Assembly (NCBI RefSeq): GCF_007833165.1
Contig: NZ_VOBQ01000013.1
Location: 124,001 to 188,000 of the forward strand
Direction of reading: 5' to 3'
Length of the DNA stretch: 64,000 nucleotides
Origin: Caenimonas sedimenti
Lineage (GTDB): Bacteria; Pseudomonadota; Gammaproteobacteria; Burkholderiales; Burkholderiaceae_C
Shown: in pieces, positions 9,039 through 17,136 of the stretch
Layout: each line of letters starts with the position of its first letter
Numbering within the stretch: the first letter of the stretch is position 1
Notes under the pieces: model-generated
The model's database searches: none
What the model was told of the DNA's origin: nothing
The model's input: the letters and a program-made list of their open reading frames with translations, nothing else
Position numbers and translations under genes: made by a program

Positions 9039-10336
9039 AGACACCACTAAGCAGCATGCAACCAACATTTACCGGGCGCCGGCAGGCGCTGGCCGCGCTC
9101 GGGGCCCTGGCCGCCGTGCCGGCCCTGGCCCAGTTCCGCGTGGAAGTCACGGGCGTGGGCACGACCCAGTTGCCCATCGCCATCGCGGCGTTCCGTGGGG
9201 ACGCGGAGGCGCCGCAGAAGATCGGCGCCATTGTCCAGGCCGACCTGGAGCGCAGCGGCCAGTTCCGGCCGGTGGACACCGCCGGCGCCGCGCTGGACGA
9301 AACCAGCCGCCCCGACGTGAGTCCGTGGCGCCAGAAGGGCGCGGATTCGCTCGCCGTGGGCAGTGTCAGCCGCCTGGCCGATGGCCGCTACGACGTGCGC
9401 TTCCGCCTGTGGGACGTGGTGCGCGGGCAGGACCTGGGCGGCCAGAGCTTCGTGGTGGCCGGAGGCGACCTGCGCCTGGCGGCGCACCGGATCGCCGACA
9501 TGATCTACGAGAAGCTCACCGGCGAGAAAGGCGTGTTCTCCACCCGCATCGCCTACGTGACCAAGGGCGGTACCCGCTACAACCTGTGGGTGGCGGACGC
9601 CGACGGCGAGAACGCGCAATCCGCCCTGGCGAGCCCGGAGCCCATCATTTCGCCGGCCTGGTCGGCCAACGGCGGCCAGCTCGCCTACGTGTCGTTCGAA
9701 TCACGCAAGCCCGTGGTCTACGTGCACGACGTGTCCACCGGGCAACGCCGGCTGATCGCCAACTTCCGCGGCTCCAACAGCGCGCCGGCCTGGTCGCCCG
9801 ACGGCCGCACGCTGGCCGTGACGCTCACCCGCGACGGCGGGTCGCAGCTGTACACGATCGCCTCGAGCGGCGGCGAGGCCAAGCGCCTCACACAGTCGGG
9901 CAGCATCGACACCGAGCCCCTGTATTCCGCGGACGGCCGCAACATCTATTTCGTGAGCGACCGTGGCGGCGCGCCGCAGATCTACCGCATGGGCGCGGGG
10001 GGCGGCGAACCCCAGCGCGTCACCTTTACGGGGAGTTACAACATCTCCCCGGCGCTGAGTCCCGACGGCCGCTGGCTCGCCTATATTTCGCGCATCAGCG
10101 GCGCCTTCAAGTTGCAGGTGATGGAACTCGCGAGCGGCAATGTGGTTTCGGTCACCGAGACCACGTCCGACGAGAGTCCGAGCTTCGCGCCGAACGGCCG
10201 GCTGATCGTCTATGCCACGCGCCAGAACGGCCGCGAAGCGCTGATGACCACCACCATCGACGGCAAGATCAAGGCGCGCCTGGCGGGGCAGGGCGGTGAC
10301 ATCCGCGAACCCGACTGGGGCCCTTTCCAGCGTTGA
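9035..10336 (+). CDS. tolB: Tol-Pal system periplasmic beta-propeller TolB
   Basis: A 433-residue exported protein. The signal region [20 protein letters not shown] carries a twin-arginine-like pair and an AQF cleavage site. The mature part has the TolB N-terminal domain, then WD40/PD40-like propeller blades with repeated SPDGR/SADGR turns (for example [24 protein letters not shown]). TolB links Pal to the TolA-Q-R energised complex for outer-membrane constriction. The ATG at 9035 overlaps the upstream stop; an in-frame ATG at 9056 gives a shorter leader. pal and cpoB follow. Confidence 0.94.
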   Translation: MKTPLSSMQPTFTGRRQALAALGALAAVPALAQFRVEVTGVGTTQLPIAIAAFRGDAEAPQKIGAIVQADLERSGQFRPVDTAGAALDETSRPDVSPWRQKGADSLAVGSVSRLADGRYDVRFRLWDVVRGQDLGGQSFVVAGGDLRLAAHRIADMIYEKLTGEKGVFSTRIAYVTKGGTRYNLWVADADGENAQSALASPEPIISPAWSANGGQLAYVSFESRKPVVYVHDVSTGQRRLIANFRGSNSAPAWSPDGRTLAVTLTRDGGSQLYTIASSGGEAKRLTQSGSIDTEPLYSADGRNIYFVSDRGGAPQIYRMGAGGGEPQRVTFTGSYNISPALSPDGRWLAYISRISGAFKLQVMELASGNVVSVTETTSDESPSFAPNGRLIVYATRQNGREALMTTTIDGKIKARLAGQGGDIREPDWGPFQR

Positions 10337-10385
10337 TGATCCAATCGCTGACATCGCACATCCGTATTCCAGGAGGAAGAAGCAA

Positions 10386-10922
10386 ATGAAGATCCGCATC
10401 CTTGCCACCGCGTTGCTGTCGGCCACGCTCATGGCTTGCTCCAGCGGCGTGAAGCTCAACGACGTGCCCGTGGAAGAACGCCAGGGCAGTGCCGTGACGC
10501 CCGGCACGGGTGGCGTGCCGGGTGCCGGTGGGCAGAGCCAGGTGGCACCGGTCACGATCGATCCCACGCGCGGCGGCAATGCCGGCCCGGCCAACGTGGC
10601 CAGCGTGATCTACTTCGACTACGACAGCTATGTCGTCAAGCCGGAGTTCCAGAACGCGATCCAGGCCCATGCCAATTTCCTGAAGACCAACAACGGCAAG
10701 CGGGTCGTGATCGAGGGCCACACCGACGAGCGCGGCGGCCGCGAATACAACCTGGCGCTGGGACAGCGGCGCTCGGAGGCCGTGCGCCGCGCGCTCGGAC
10801 TGCTCGGCGTGACCGACGCGCAAGTCGAGGCCGTGAGCTTCGGCAAGGAAAAGCCCGCCCAGCCGGGCAGCGATGAATCCGCCTATGCGCGCAATCGCCG
10901 CGCCGAATTCGCTTACCGCTAG
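10386..10922 (+). CDS. pal: Peptidoglycan-associated lipoprotein Pal
   Basis: A 178-residue outer-membrane lipoprotein. It has a signal peptide with lipobox LMAC (Cys about 18), a Gly/Pro-rich linker and a C-terminal OmpA-like domain. The domain holds VIYFDYDSYVVKPEF, VIEGHTDERGGREYNLALGQRR (peptidoglycan contact) and the ending ARNRRAEFAYR. Start at 10386 is supported by the AGGAGGAAG ribosome site just upstream. It sits between tolB and cpoB, the standard order, although tolQRA are not in the window. Confidence 0.96.
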   Translation: MKIRILATALLSATLMACSSGVKLNDVPVEERQGSAVTPGTGGVPGAGGQSQVAPVTIDPTRGGNAGPANVASVIYFDYDSYVVKPEFQNAIQAHANFLKTNNGKRVVIEGHTDERGGREYNLALGQRRSEAVRRALGLLGVTDAQVEAVSFGKEKPAQPGSDESAYARNRRAEFAYR

Positions 10923-10931
10923 AGCCACGCC

Positions 10932-11696
10932 ATGAGACAAATCGCCCTGACCGCCTTGCTGGCAGCTTCCGCGTTCGCGGCCCCGATGGCGCGCGCCGCC
11001 CTGTTCGAGGACGACGAAGCGCGCCGCGCCATCCTCGATCTGCGCCAGCGGGTCGAGCAGCAGCGCCAGGTGCTGAGCGAAGACCTGCGCCGCGCCAACG
11101 AGGAGAACGCGACGCTCCGCCGCAGCATGCTCGACCTGCAGAGCCAGATCGAATCGCTGCGCGGTGAACTCGCGCGCCTGCGCGGGCAGGACGAAACCTT
11201 GCTGCGCGAGATTTCCGAACTGCAGCGCCGCCAGAAGGATGTCGCGCAGGGGGTCGAGGAGCGCCTGCGCAAGTTCGAGCCGGTGCAAGTCACGGTCGAT
11301 GGCCGCGAGTTCGCGGCCGACCCGGCGGAGCAGCGCGAGTTCGAAGCGGCCCTGGGCTCGTTCCGCAAGGGCGAGTTCGTGGCCGCGCAATCGGCCTTCA
11401 CCGAGTTCATGAAGCGCTATCCGCAAAGCGGTTACCGTGCCACCGCGCTGTTCTGGCTGGGCAACGCGCAGTACGCCAACCGCGACTACCGCGGCGCCAT
11501 CTCGAACTTCCGCGCGCTGCTGCAGCAAGCTCCGGACCATTCGCGCGCGCCGGAGGCCGTGCTGTCGATCGCCAACTGCCAGATCGAGCTGAAGGACAAC
11601 GCCAGTGCCCGCCGGACCCTCGACGACCTGGTGAAGGCGTATCCCCAATCGGAAGCGGCCAGTGCGGCCAAGGAAAGGCTCGCGCGCTTGCGGTAA
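10932..11696 (+). CDS. cpoB: Cell division coordinator CpoB (YbgF)
   Basis: A 254-residue periplasmic protein with a signal peptide (to about residue 22, AARA), a coiled-coil trimerisation segment rich in Gln/Arg/Leu (about residues 30-110) and C-terminal TPR repeats (FRKGEFVAAQSAFTEFMKRY, then ALFWLGNAQYANRDY). CpoB coordinates peptidoglycan synthesis with Tol-Pal constriction. It follows pal by nine bases and is the last clear gene of the tol-pal block. Confidence 0.93.
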   Translation: MRQIALTALLAASAFAAPMARAALFEDDEARRAILDLRQRVEQQRQVLSEDLRRANEENATLRRSMLDLQSQIESLRGELARLRGQDETLLREISELQRRQKDVAQGVEERLRKFEPVQVTVDGREFAADPAEQREFEAALGSFRKGEFVAAQSAFTEFMKRYPQSGYRATALFWLGNAQYANRDYRGAISNFRALLQQAPDHSRAPEAVLSIANCQIELKDNASARRTLDDLVKAYPQSEAASAAKERLARLR

Positions 11697-11720
11697 AAGG
11701 TGCCGACCTAGAATCGCTCC

Positions 11721-12830
11721 ATGCCCGAGCTGGATGCTCTGGCCGCCAAGGTGCTCCTGGCGGCCTTTTTTCTTGGCTTCGCGTTCGGCGCGATCGCCCA
11801 GCGCACGCATTTCTGCACCATGGGCGCCATCGGCGATGTGGTGAACCTGGGTGACGCGACGCGCTTGCGCCAATGGGTGCTGGCCGGCGGGGTGGCCATG
11901 ATCGGCTTCTGGATGTTGGCCGCGGCGGGCCAGGTCGATCCTGGCAAGACCCTCTACAGCGGCAACCGCTGGCTCTGGCTCTCGGCGACTGCTGGCGGAC
12001 TGATGTTCGGCTTCGGCATGGTGCTGGCCTCGGGTTGCGGCAGCAAGACGCTGGTGCGCATCGGCAGCGGCAACCTGAAATCCGTCGTGGTGTTCGTTGT
12101 GCTGGGGATCTCGGCCTTTGCCACGCTGAAGGGAATCACGGCGGTGGCTCGCGTGGCGACGGTCGACCGGATTGCCGTGGAGTTCGCGCAACCGGCGCTG
12201 CTTCCGGCCAGCGTCGCGGCGACCACCGGCTTGTCGATGGCGGCGGCAGGCCTCATCTGTGCGTTGCTCGTCGGCGGCGCCATGGTCGCCTGGGCACTTC
12301 TTGGCCGCGGGTTCCGCACCTTCGACAACCTGCTGGCCGGCCTGGGCATCGGCGCCGTCGTGGCAGTGGCATGGTGGGTTTCGGGCCACATGGGCTACGT
12401 CGCGGAGCACCCTGAGACGCTGCAAGAGGCCTTCGTCGCGACCAATTCCGGCCGGTCGGAAGCGCTCAGTTTCGTCGCGCCGGTCGCGTACACGCTGGAC
12501 TGGCTGATGTTCTTCAGTGACAGGAGCAAGCTGTTGACGGTGGGCATCGTCTCCGTGGTCGGCGTCATCGCCGGTTCGGCCGCTGCCGCGCTGCTCGGCC
12601 GGACCTTCCGCTGGGAGGGCTTCGGCGGCACAGAGGATGTCGCAAACCACCTGGCAGGGGGCGTCCTGATGGGCGTCGGCGGCGTCACGGCCATGGGTTG
12701 CACCATCGGCCAGGGCCTGAGCGGGCTCTCGACCTTGAGTGCCACCAGCGTGACCGCGGTGGCCGCCATCGTGGCGGGGGCGGTCGGCGGCTTCAAGTAC
12801 CAGCTGTGGCGGCTGGAGGGCGCGCCATGA
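11721..12830 (+). CDS. YeeE/YedE-family sulfur (thiosulfate-type) transporter
   Basis: A 369-residue polytopic inner-membrane protein with about nine hydrophobic segments. It shows the family's repeated Cys-containing motifs: AIAQRTHFCTMGAIGDVV near the N-terminus, GMVLASGCGSKTLVRIGSGNLKS centrally, and GVTAMGCTIGQGLSGLS near the C-terminus. In YeeE homologues such Cys residues pass thiosulfate across the membrane. The substrate here is inferred only from the family. It overlaps tcdA by four bases (ATGA). Confidence 0.87.
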   Translation: MPELDALAAKVLLAAFFLGFAFGAIAQRTHFCTMGAIGDVVNLGDATRLRQWVLAGGVAMIGFWMLAAAGQVDPGKTLYSGNRWLWLSATAGGLMFGFGMVLASGCGSKTLVRIGSGNLKSVVVFVVLGISAFATLKGITAVARVATVDRIAVEFAQPALLPASVAATTGLSMAAAGLICALLVGGAMVAWALLGRGFRTFDNLLAGLGIGAVVAVAWWVSGHMGYVAEHPETLQEAFVATNSGRSEALSFVAPVAYTLDWLMFFSDRSKLLTVGIVSVVGVIAGSAAAALLGRTFRWEGFGGTEDVANHLAGGVLMGVGGVTAMGCTIGQGLSGLSTLSATSVTAVAAIVAGAVGGFKYQLWRLEGAP

Positions 12831-13606
12831 CGCACCTGGACGAAGCGGCGGACCTGCAGCGGCGCTTCGGCGGGCTGGAGCGTCTCTTCGGCATGGACGG
12901 CGCGGCGGCGATCCGTGGCGCGCATGTTGCCGTGGCCGGCATCGGCGGCGTGGGCTCCTGGGCCGTGGAAGCGTTGGCCCGCAGCGGCGTGGGCGCGCTG
13001 ACCCTGATCGACCTGGACCACGTGGCCGAATCGAACATCAACCGGCAGATCCACGCGCTGGAAAGCACCGTCGGCCAGGCGAAGGTATTGGCCATGAAGG
13101 AGCGCATCGGGCAGATCCACCCCCACTGCCGCGTGTACGCGGTGGAGGAGTTCGTCGACCCGGAGAACTGGCCAGCCCTCTTGCCGGAGGTGAAAGTGGA
13201 TGCCGTCATCGACGCCTGCGACCAGGTGAAGGCGAAGGTAGCCATGGCGTCCTGGGCGCTGCGGACGAAAACGCTGTTCATCGCCTGTGGCGCGGCCGGC
13301 GGCAAGCGCCTCGCGCACCAGGTCGACATCGACGACCTGGCCGCCACCACGCACGACCCGTTGCTGGCGCAATTGCGCTACCGGCTGCGCAAGTTCGATG
13401 GCGCGCCCAAGGCAGGCAAGAAGATCGGCGTGCCCTGCGTCTTCAGCCGCGAACCGGTGGCGCCGCCCGATGCGTCATGCGCCATCGAGGGGGACGGATC
13501 GCTCAACTGTCATGGCTATGGCTCGGTCGTCAGCGTGACAGCCACCTTCGGCCAGTGCGCGGCGGGGTGGGTGCTCGATCAGCTCGCGCGGCGCGGCGGG
13601 CGCTGA
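12827..13606 (+). CDS. tcdA: tRNA threonylcarbamoyladenosine dehydratase TcdA
   Basis: A 259-residue E1/ThiF-family enzyme that cyclises t6A37 of tRNA to ct6A with ATP. It has the nucleotide-binding loop VAVAGIGGVGSWAVEALARSG, the DLDHVAESNINRQ motif, the DACDQVKAK motif and C-terminal Cys-containing segments. The ATG at 12827 overlaps the stop of the transporter gene, so translation is probably coupled. Length and order of motifs agree with CsdL/TcdA rather than MoeB or ThiF. Confidence 0.93.
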   Translation: MTHLDEAADLQRRFGGLERLFGMDGAAAIRGAHVAVAGIGGVGSWAVEALARSGVGALTLIDLDHVAESNINRQIHALESTVGQAKVLAMKERIGQIHPHCRVYAVEEFVDPENWPALLPEVKVDAVIDACDQVKAKVAMASWALRTKTLFIACGAAGGKRLAHQVDIDDLAATTHDPLLAQLRYRLRKFDGAPKAGKKIGVPCVFSREPVAPPDASCAIEGDGSLNCHGYGSVVSVTATFGQCAAGWVLDQLARRGGR

Positions 13607-13619
13607 GGCACGGGGCTGT

Positions 13620-14741
13620 TCAGCGGCCGATGCCGTCGCTGCGCACGCCCGGGATCGAAAACAGGAACTGGGTCAGTTCGCTTTGCCGGCGTGCGCCGGC
13701 CTTGGAGAGCAGCACGCGCATCTGCGTGCGGACGGTGAACTCGGTCACGCCGCGGGCCGCCGCGATCTCCTTCACGTTCAGCCCGTCGGCCAGCAGGAAG
13801 GCGACCCCCGCTTCACCCGGTGTCAGGCCCAGCACTTCCTGCAACAGCTTCGCCGGTGGCGGCAGTGCCGGCAGGTCCGCGGCATAGACCAGCGCCGCGC
13901 CCCCCAGACTGTGCAGCGGGACGACGCGAATGGCCCAGCGCTTCGCGGTGGGACCTGCTCGCTCCTGGAACGCCGCGGCCTTGCGCGCACCCTTGCCGCA
14001 CGCCTGGGCCAGGGCGGCGGCCAGCCGGGGTTGGCGCGCCGTGCTCACCAGTTGCAGCAGGCCGTTCTTGCTGCGAAGAGGGCCGGCGGGCGCCAGGGAG
14101 AGCAAGGCCTCGCCGGCCCGGTTGGTCTGCAGCACGGCCCCCATCGCATCGACCACGAAGGCGGCATGCGACAGCTCATCGAGCGCCGCAGCCGCGAAGG
14201 CGCGCTGCTTGCGCAGGCTCTGAAGTTCGGCCGACAACAGCGACGCGCGTTTGACGTGCGGGGCCAGCGCCTCGAAGCGCTGGCGGCAATCTTCTTCGAA
14301 CGGCAAGGCGTCGCTGCCGCGCTGCAATCCGACGATCACGCAGACCTCGTCGTCACCGTGCACCTTGCCGCCCGCCACCCAGCGGATGCCGTGCTTGAGC
14401 GCGTAGTCCTTGACGTATTCGGGGTGCGGCGTGGTTTGCGGGTCGAGCAGGTCGCTGCAATCGATCCACTGGCCCACGGGGGCATCCCGCGATGCGGCGT
14501 GGGTCGGATCGAACTGCCAGTAGTACTCGCGGTACAGCAACTGCGTCTCGGGATCCTGGTTCAGCGACCGCATGTCGAGCAGGCTATCGGCGCGCGGCGT
14601 GGTCCGCAGCACGCTCACGCCAGGCGTGTCCATCAGCCGGCTGATGGCCTGCAGCGCCGCCGGCCACTGGCCTTCGTCCGTGATGCACTGGTACAGCGCG
14701 TCCACGCTTTCGGCGAAATGCTTGTCCTGGAACTGATTCAT
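13620..14741 (-). CDS. LuxR-family transcriptional regulator
   Basis: A 373-residue orphan regulator. The C-terminal LuxR/GerE helix-turn-helix is clear (LGLTPGEAGVAFLLADGLNVKEIAAARGVTEFTVRTQMRVLLSKAGARRQSELTQ, about residues 305-360; shown in two parts in the protein: LTPGEAGVAFLLADG and EFTVRTQMRVLLSKAG). The N-terminal 250 residues have no recognisable autoinducer-binding or receiver domain and may be PAS-like (FVVDAMGAVLQTNRAGEALL). Start at 14741 is preferred because a GGAAACAGG site precedes it; an in-frame start nine codons upstream exists. It converges on tcdA. Ligand unknown. Confidence 0.82.
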   Translation of the reverse strand: MNQFQDKHFAESVDALYQCITDEGQWPAALQAISRLMDTPGVSVLRTTPRADSLLDMRSLNQDPETQLLYREYYWQFDPTHAASRDAPVGQWIDCSDLLDPQTTPHPEYVKDYALKHGIRWVAGGKVHGDDEVCVIVGLQRGSDALPFEEDCRQRFEALAPHVKRASLLSAELQSLRKQRAFAAAALDELSHAAFVVDAMGAVLQTNRAGEALLSLAPAGPLRSKNGLLQLVSTARQPRLAAALAQACGKGARKAAAFQERAGPTAKRWAIRVVPLHSLGGAALVYAADLPALPPPAKLLQEVLGLTPGEAGVAFLLADGLNVKEIAAARGVTEFTVRTQMRVLLSKAGARRQSELTQFLFSIPGVRSDGIGR

Positions 14742-14877
14742 GCAACAACCTGTTTCCAATTGCAACACGACTGGACAGGTCCGGCATCCCTCTTCCGGTG
14801 TAACGGTCCGGGATGCTGCATGCGCGCAACACCGCTGCGCGATTTTTTCCGCTCTGGAATAGTGCCCCGGGGCTGGC

Positions 14878-14883
14878 TATAAT
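14878..14883 (+). promoter_or_regulatory. -10 box of the tRNA-Lys promoter
   Basis: A perfect TATAAT lies 38 bases before the tRNA 5' end. No good -35 hexamer is evident at the expected distance. Confidence 0.55.
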
Positions 14884-14921
14884 CGCGGGCTTTGCCGCAC
14901 ACGACGCGGTGAAAACCGGCC

Positions 14922-14997
14922 GGGACGTTAGCTCAGTTGGTAGAGCAGCGGACTTTTAATCCGTTGGTCGCAGGTTCGAATCCTGCACGTCCTACCA
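14922..14997 (+). tRNA. tRNA-Lys (anticodon TTT), CCA encoded
   Basis: A 76-base cloverleaf: acceptor GGGACGT pairs with ACGTCCT, D arm GCTC/GAGC, anticodon stem GCGGA/TCCGT with loop CTTTTAA (anticodon TTT), T arm GCAGG/CCTGC with TTCGAAT loop, and encoded ACCA end. It is close to E. coli tRNA-Lys. The sequence immediately 3' switches to accessory genes, consistent with the tRNA 3' end being an integration target. Confidence 0.97.
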
Positions 14998-15000
14998 CTA

Positions 15001-15536
15001 CAGGCCTGTGGTCATTGCTAGAAACTTGATAGCAACTTCTGATCAAAAAACCTCTATGTAGCCACCATGTAGCCAACGGCCGGCTCATGAGACCATCCCT
15101 CTTGGAATTCCAGCTTGGTGACAGAGCCTTGCTCCCGAGGTGCGCAGAACCTGAGGGACCGCGATCGAGCTGCGACACGGCTGTGCGCTAGGCGTGGGCC
15201 AGGTTGATGGTCGTCCGTGTATTGGTTGCCGGTGCCAGAAGTGATTGCCTTGATTCGGCAGTGATCTCTCTTGGTGGACCGCTGACCGCTGCCGCTGGCA
15301 AGTAGTCAATGCTCAGGTCACTCTGTGGCCTCGCGCTCTTCCGACGCGGCCCACCTCGGGAAGGTCGTGGTGTATTCAGATCCATCCGCGCGCGACCGGG
15401 AATGCACTTCCTTCGACGACTTCAGCGAGCCGGCTTGTTTCTGGCGCGCAGCGGGTCGCTAGCGATCTGGAGTCCGGGTGCGAGTAGTTTCAAGCCAACT
15501 CGCAGTACCGTCGTTGCGCTCCCCAGCTGGCTGCCC
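15001..15536. other. Intergenic stretch after tRNA-Lys, no convincing gene
   Basis: About 540 bases between the tRNA and the AbiEi-like gene. Only short unsupported frames are present, including an antisense frame over the tRNA that is a common spurious protein. The stretch contains a TGTAGCCA pair (15057-15076) and otherwise nothing recognised. It may be the remnant of an integration junction. Confidence 0.6.
15057..15076 (+). repeat. Paired TGTAGCCA repeat, left copy
   Basis: TGTAGCCA occurs twice with 11-base periodicity (15057-15064 and 15068-15075), about 60 bases from the tRNA end. The same arrangement recurs at 23367-23386 in the same orientation, with 18 of 20 bases identical. Candidate recombinase or arm-type binding sites, or remnants of a repeated integration junction. 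Confidence 0.5.
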
Positions 15537-16451
15537 TCATATCTCCAAGTCAGCTGGAATATGTAGTCTCCACTCGGGGATGTACTTGAAGTCACCTCTG
15601 TGATGGACTAAATAGAATTCGAACTCTCGAGGCAATCGTTTAAGCGCCCGCAGGCTTGCCTGGGAATGACCCGCTTGTTCTAAGCAGTAGCCAACTGATT
15701 GGTGATAGGGATAGATGTAGTTGAGCTGCGAGAGCAGGTCCGCCAGTTCTTTCGGTGACGTTTGATCCCGAGCCGCCTTATAGGCATTGATCACTTCTCT
15801 CGCGCCACCGCTGTACGCTGGCCGGACAACAATGTCTATCAGAGTTCGTGAAAGGTTGGTAAATCGCAGAGGGGATGCTCCGACTCCGGCAATACTGACT
15901 TCCTGTTCAATCACACCAGCCGCACCGGTGTGCATTCCGTTCACGAAGTGAACGCGCGTGTCATCGACGTGGCCAACGCTTTGTGTGACGCGTGGATGCC
16001 TCCTGAAAGCAGAATCAATTCGGTGCTGCTGGAGTTCTCCGTCTTGCTGCCGGGGGCGTTGCTCTGTATTCAGATAGATGGCCGCCGGGGAAGTGCTAGA
16101 CAACTTGTGAAAGTGCAGGGCAGTGGAATGGGTGAAGTAGGAGCTGGGGTGACTTGTCTGAAGTAGTTGGTAGATTGAAGGAGTGTTCCAAGTAAAGATC
16201 GAAATTGACGCGTTGCCGCTGTGGCGAGGCAAGGTGATACGTTTAAGCTTGCTGTTCTGCGTCAGGAACTCTATGACGTCACGGGGGGATGCATTGGCTG
16301 GAAGCCTCCATGCAACGGCTTTCTCCTCGATTAAGGCAGCAAGCTCCACCGCCCCAAAGGTTCGCTGCGTCGATGCTTCGAAGTGCCGATGCATTGCTGC
16401 TTTGGAAACCTTTAGGCGCGCGAGTTTGATGGGGTCTGCAGTTAGGTCCAT
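15537..16451 (-). CDS. AbiEi-like antitoxin/transcriptional regulator (orphan)
   Basis: About 304 residues. An N-terminal region (KVSKAAMHRHFEASTQRTFG) precedes a core resembling AbiEi-type antitoxin proteins: YFTHSTALHFHKL, IYLNTEQRPR, HRIDSAFRRHPR, VNGMHTGAAGVIEQEV, LRFTNLSRTLIDIVVRPAYSGG and LNYIYPYHQSVGYCLEQAG. AbiEi proteins neutralise and repress AbiEii nucleotidyltransferase toxins (type IV toxin-antitoxin). No AbiEii gene adjoins it, so its partner is unknown. The start at 16451 is chosen because the upstream in-frame ATG (16496) would be encoded inside a perfect palindrome. Base composition is more AT-rich than the core genome. Confidence 0.62.
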   Translation of the reverse strand: MDLTADPIKLARLKVSKAAMHRHFEASTQRTFGAVELAALIEEKAVAWRLPANASPRDVIEFLTQNSKLKRITLPRHSGNASISIFTWNTPSIYQLLQTSHPSSYFTHSTALHFHKLSSTSPAAIYLNTEQRPRQQDGELQQHRIDSAFRRHPRVTQSVGHVDDTRVHFVNGMHTGAAGVIEQEVSIAGVGASPLRFTNLSRTLIDIVVRPAYSGGAREVINAYKAARDQTSPKELADLLSQLNYIYPYHQSVGYCLEQAGHSQASLRALKRLPREFEFYLVHHRGDFKYIPEWRLHIPADLEI

Positions 16452-16463
16452 AGGGTTAGTCTT

Positions 16464-16507
16464 GAAGGCCCAGCGTGCTGGTATATATACCAGCACGCTG
16501 GGCCTTC
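16464..16507. promoter_or_regulatory. Perfect 44-bp palindrome with TATATATA core (operator candidate 1)
   Basis: Left arm GAAGGCCCAGCGTGCTGG is followed by TATATATA and then the exact complement, with no mismatch and no loop. It ends 12 bases before the AbiEi-like ATG. The TATATA core could be the -10 element of that gene, so a dimeric protein bound here would control it. Confidence 0.7.
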
Positions 16508-16578
16508 ATGCTAATAAGCATGTACTACTCAAGGCTGCTCGTGGCTCCTTACTCTGACTAATGCTTTTGGGCTGCAAT

Positions 16579-16624
16579 TCGGCTCACCCTCACTGGGTAT
16601 ATATACCCAGTGAGGGTGAGCCGA
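16579..16624. promoter_or_regulatory. Perfect 46-bp palindrome with TATATATA core (operator candidate 2)
   Basis: The same TATATATA core is flanked by different but perfectly complementary arms (TCGGCTCACCCTCACTGGG and its complement). It lies 71 bases from the first palindrome and 227 bases before hipB. Shared core with unrelated arms suggests the core is bound or melted while the arms were built separately. Confidence 0.68.
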
Positions 16625-16663
16625 TTAGTAGGCCGAATGGATTATTCGAGACAAGATTCAATT

Positions 16664-16681
16664 ATGCTGTATTTGTCATCA
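16664..16681 (+). promoter_or_regulatory. HipB-box candidate 1
   Basis: ATGCTGTATTTGTCATCA, the first of three related 18-base sites upstream of hipB. It matches site 2 at 13 of 18 positions. Confidence 0.5.
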
Positions 16682-16730
16682 GGTGGGCCACAATCCCCAG
16701 GTCCTTTCATTTCAATAGCCTAGACGGTTG

Positions 16731-16748
16731 ATGCTGTATTTGCTATAG
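16731..16748 (+). promoter_or_regulatory. HipB-box candidate 2
   Basis: ATGCTGTATTTGCTATAG. It contains an extended -10-like TGCTATAGT running to 16749, so binding could block the hipBA promoter. Confidence 0.55.
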
Positions 16749-16842
16749 TTGGCTGGCGCATTTATTCGTTCCCACGTGAGGAGCGCCATCAAGTTTTCTA
16801 GCGCTCCCGGTGGCCCCTTCGGAGTTCAGTGGACATCTGACT

Positions 16843-16860
16843 TGATAGCAAATGCAGCAT
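16843..16860 (-). promoter_or_regulatory. HipB-box candidate 3, overlapping the hipB start codon
   Basis: On the minus strand this reads ATGCTGCATTTGCTATCA, differing from site 2 at three positions. It is inverted relative to the other two and covers the hipB ATG, as expected for autorepression. Confidence 0.55.
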
Positions 16861-17136
16861 CTTTCCGACCTTTCATCACTAGGACGTCAAGTTGCCGAAC
16901 TTCGCAGGCAAAAAGGACTTACTCAGCGCGAGCTTGGTGCGCTCGCGGGCCTAGCGCAATCAACTCTGGCGAGGTTTGAAACCGGGCAGGTCTCTGAGTT
17001 CGGGTCGAGAAAGCTCCTACGACTCCTAGAGCTGCTTGGTCATGGAGTCAGCTTTGTTCCATTGAACACGAGCTTTACTCTGGACGATGCTCTTCGGGAA
17101 AAGCAGCTAGAAGCTGAGCGTGCGAGCAAGCTTTGA
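16852..17136 (+). CDS. hipB: HipB-like antitoxin, XRE-family helix-turn-helix
   Basis: A 94-residue Cro/CI-type DNA-binding protein. The helix-turn-helix is LTQRELGALAGLAQSTLARFETG (about residues 23-45; key residues LTQ, LA, STLARFE). HipB binds the HipA kinase to neutralise it and represses the operon. The ATG lies inside one of three repeated sites (16843-16860). Its stop overlaps the TTG start of hipA, indicating translational coupling. Confidence 0.88.
   Translation: MQHLSDLSSLGRQVAELRRQKGLTQRELGALAGLAQSTLARFETGQVSEFGSRKLLRLLELLGHGVSFVPLNTSFTLDDALREKQLEAERASKL

Noticed and set aside
10269..12650. Very long minus-strand open frame opposite tolB-pal-cpoB and the YeeE gene
   Set aside because: It lies antisense to well-supported genes, has no ribosome site or recognisable domain, and is His/Arg/Gln-rich as expected from a high-GC shadow frame.
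14933..15178. Minus-strand frame ending in GRAGFEPATNGLKVRCS
   Set aside because: Its end is encoded by the complement of tRNA-Lys; this is a well-known spurious protein.
15188..15385. 65-codon minus-strand frame between tRNA-Lys and the AbiEi-like gene
   Set aside because: No ribosome site, no family, and not supported by neighbours.
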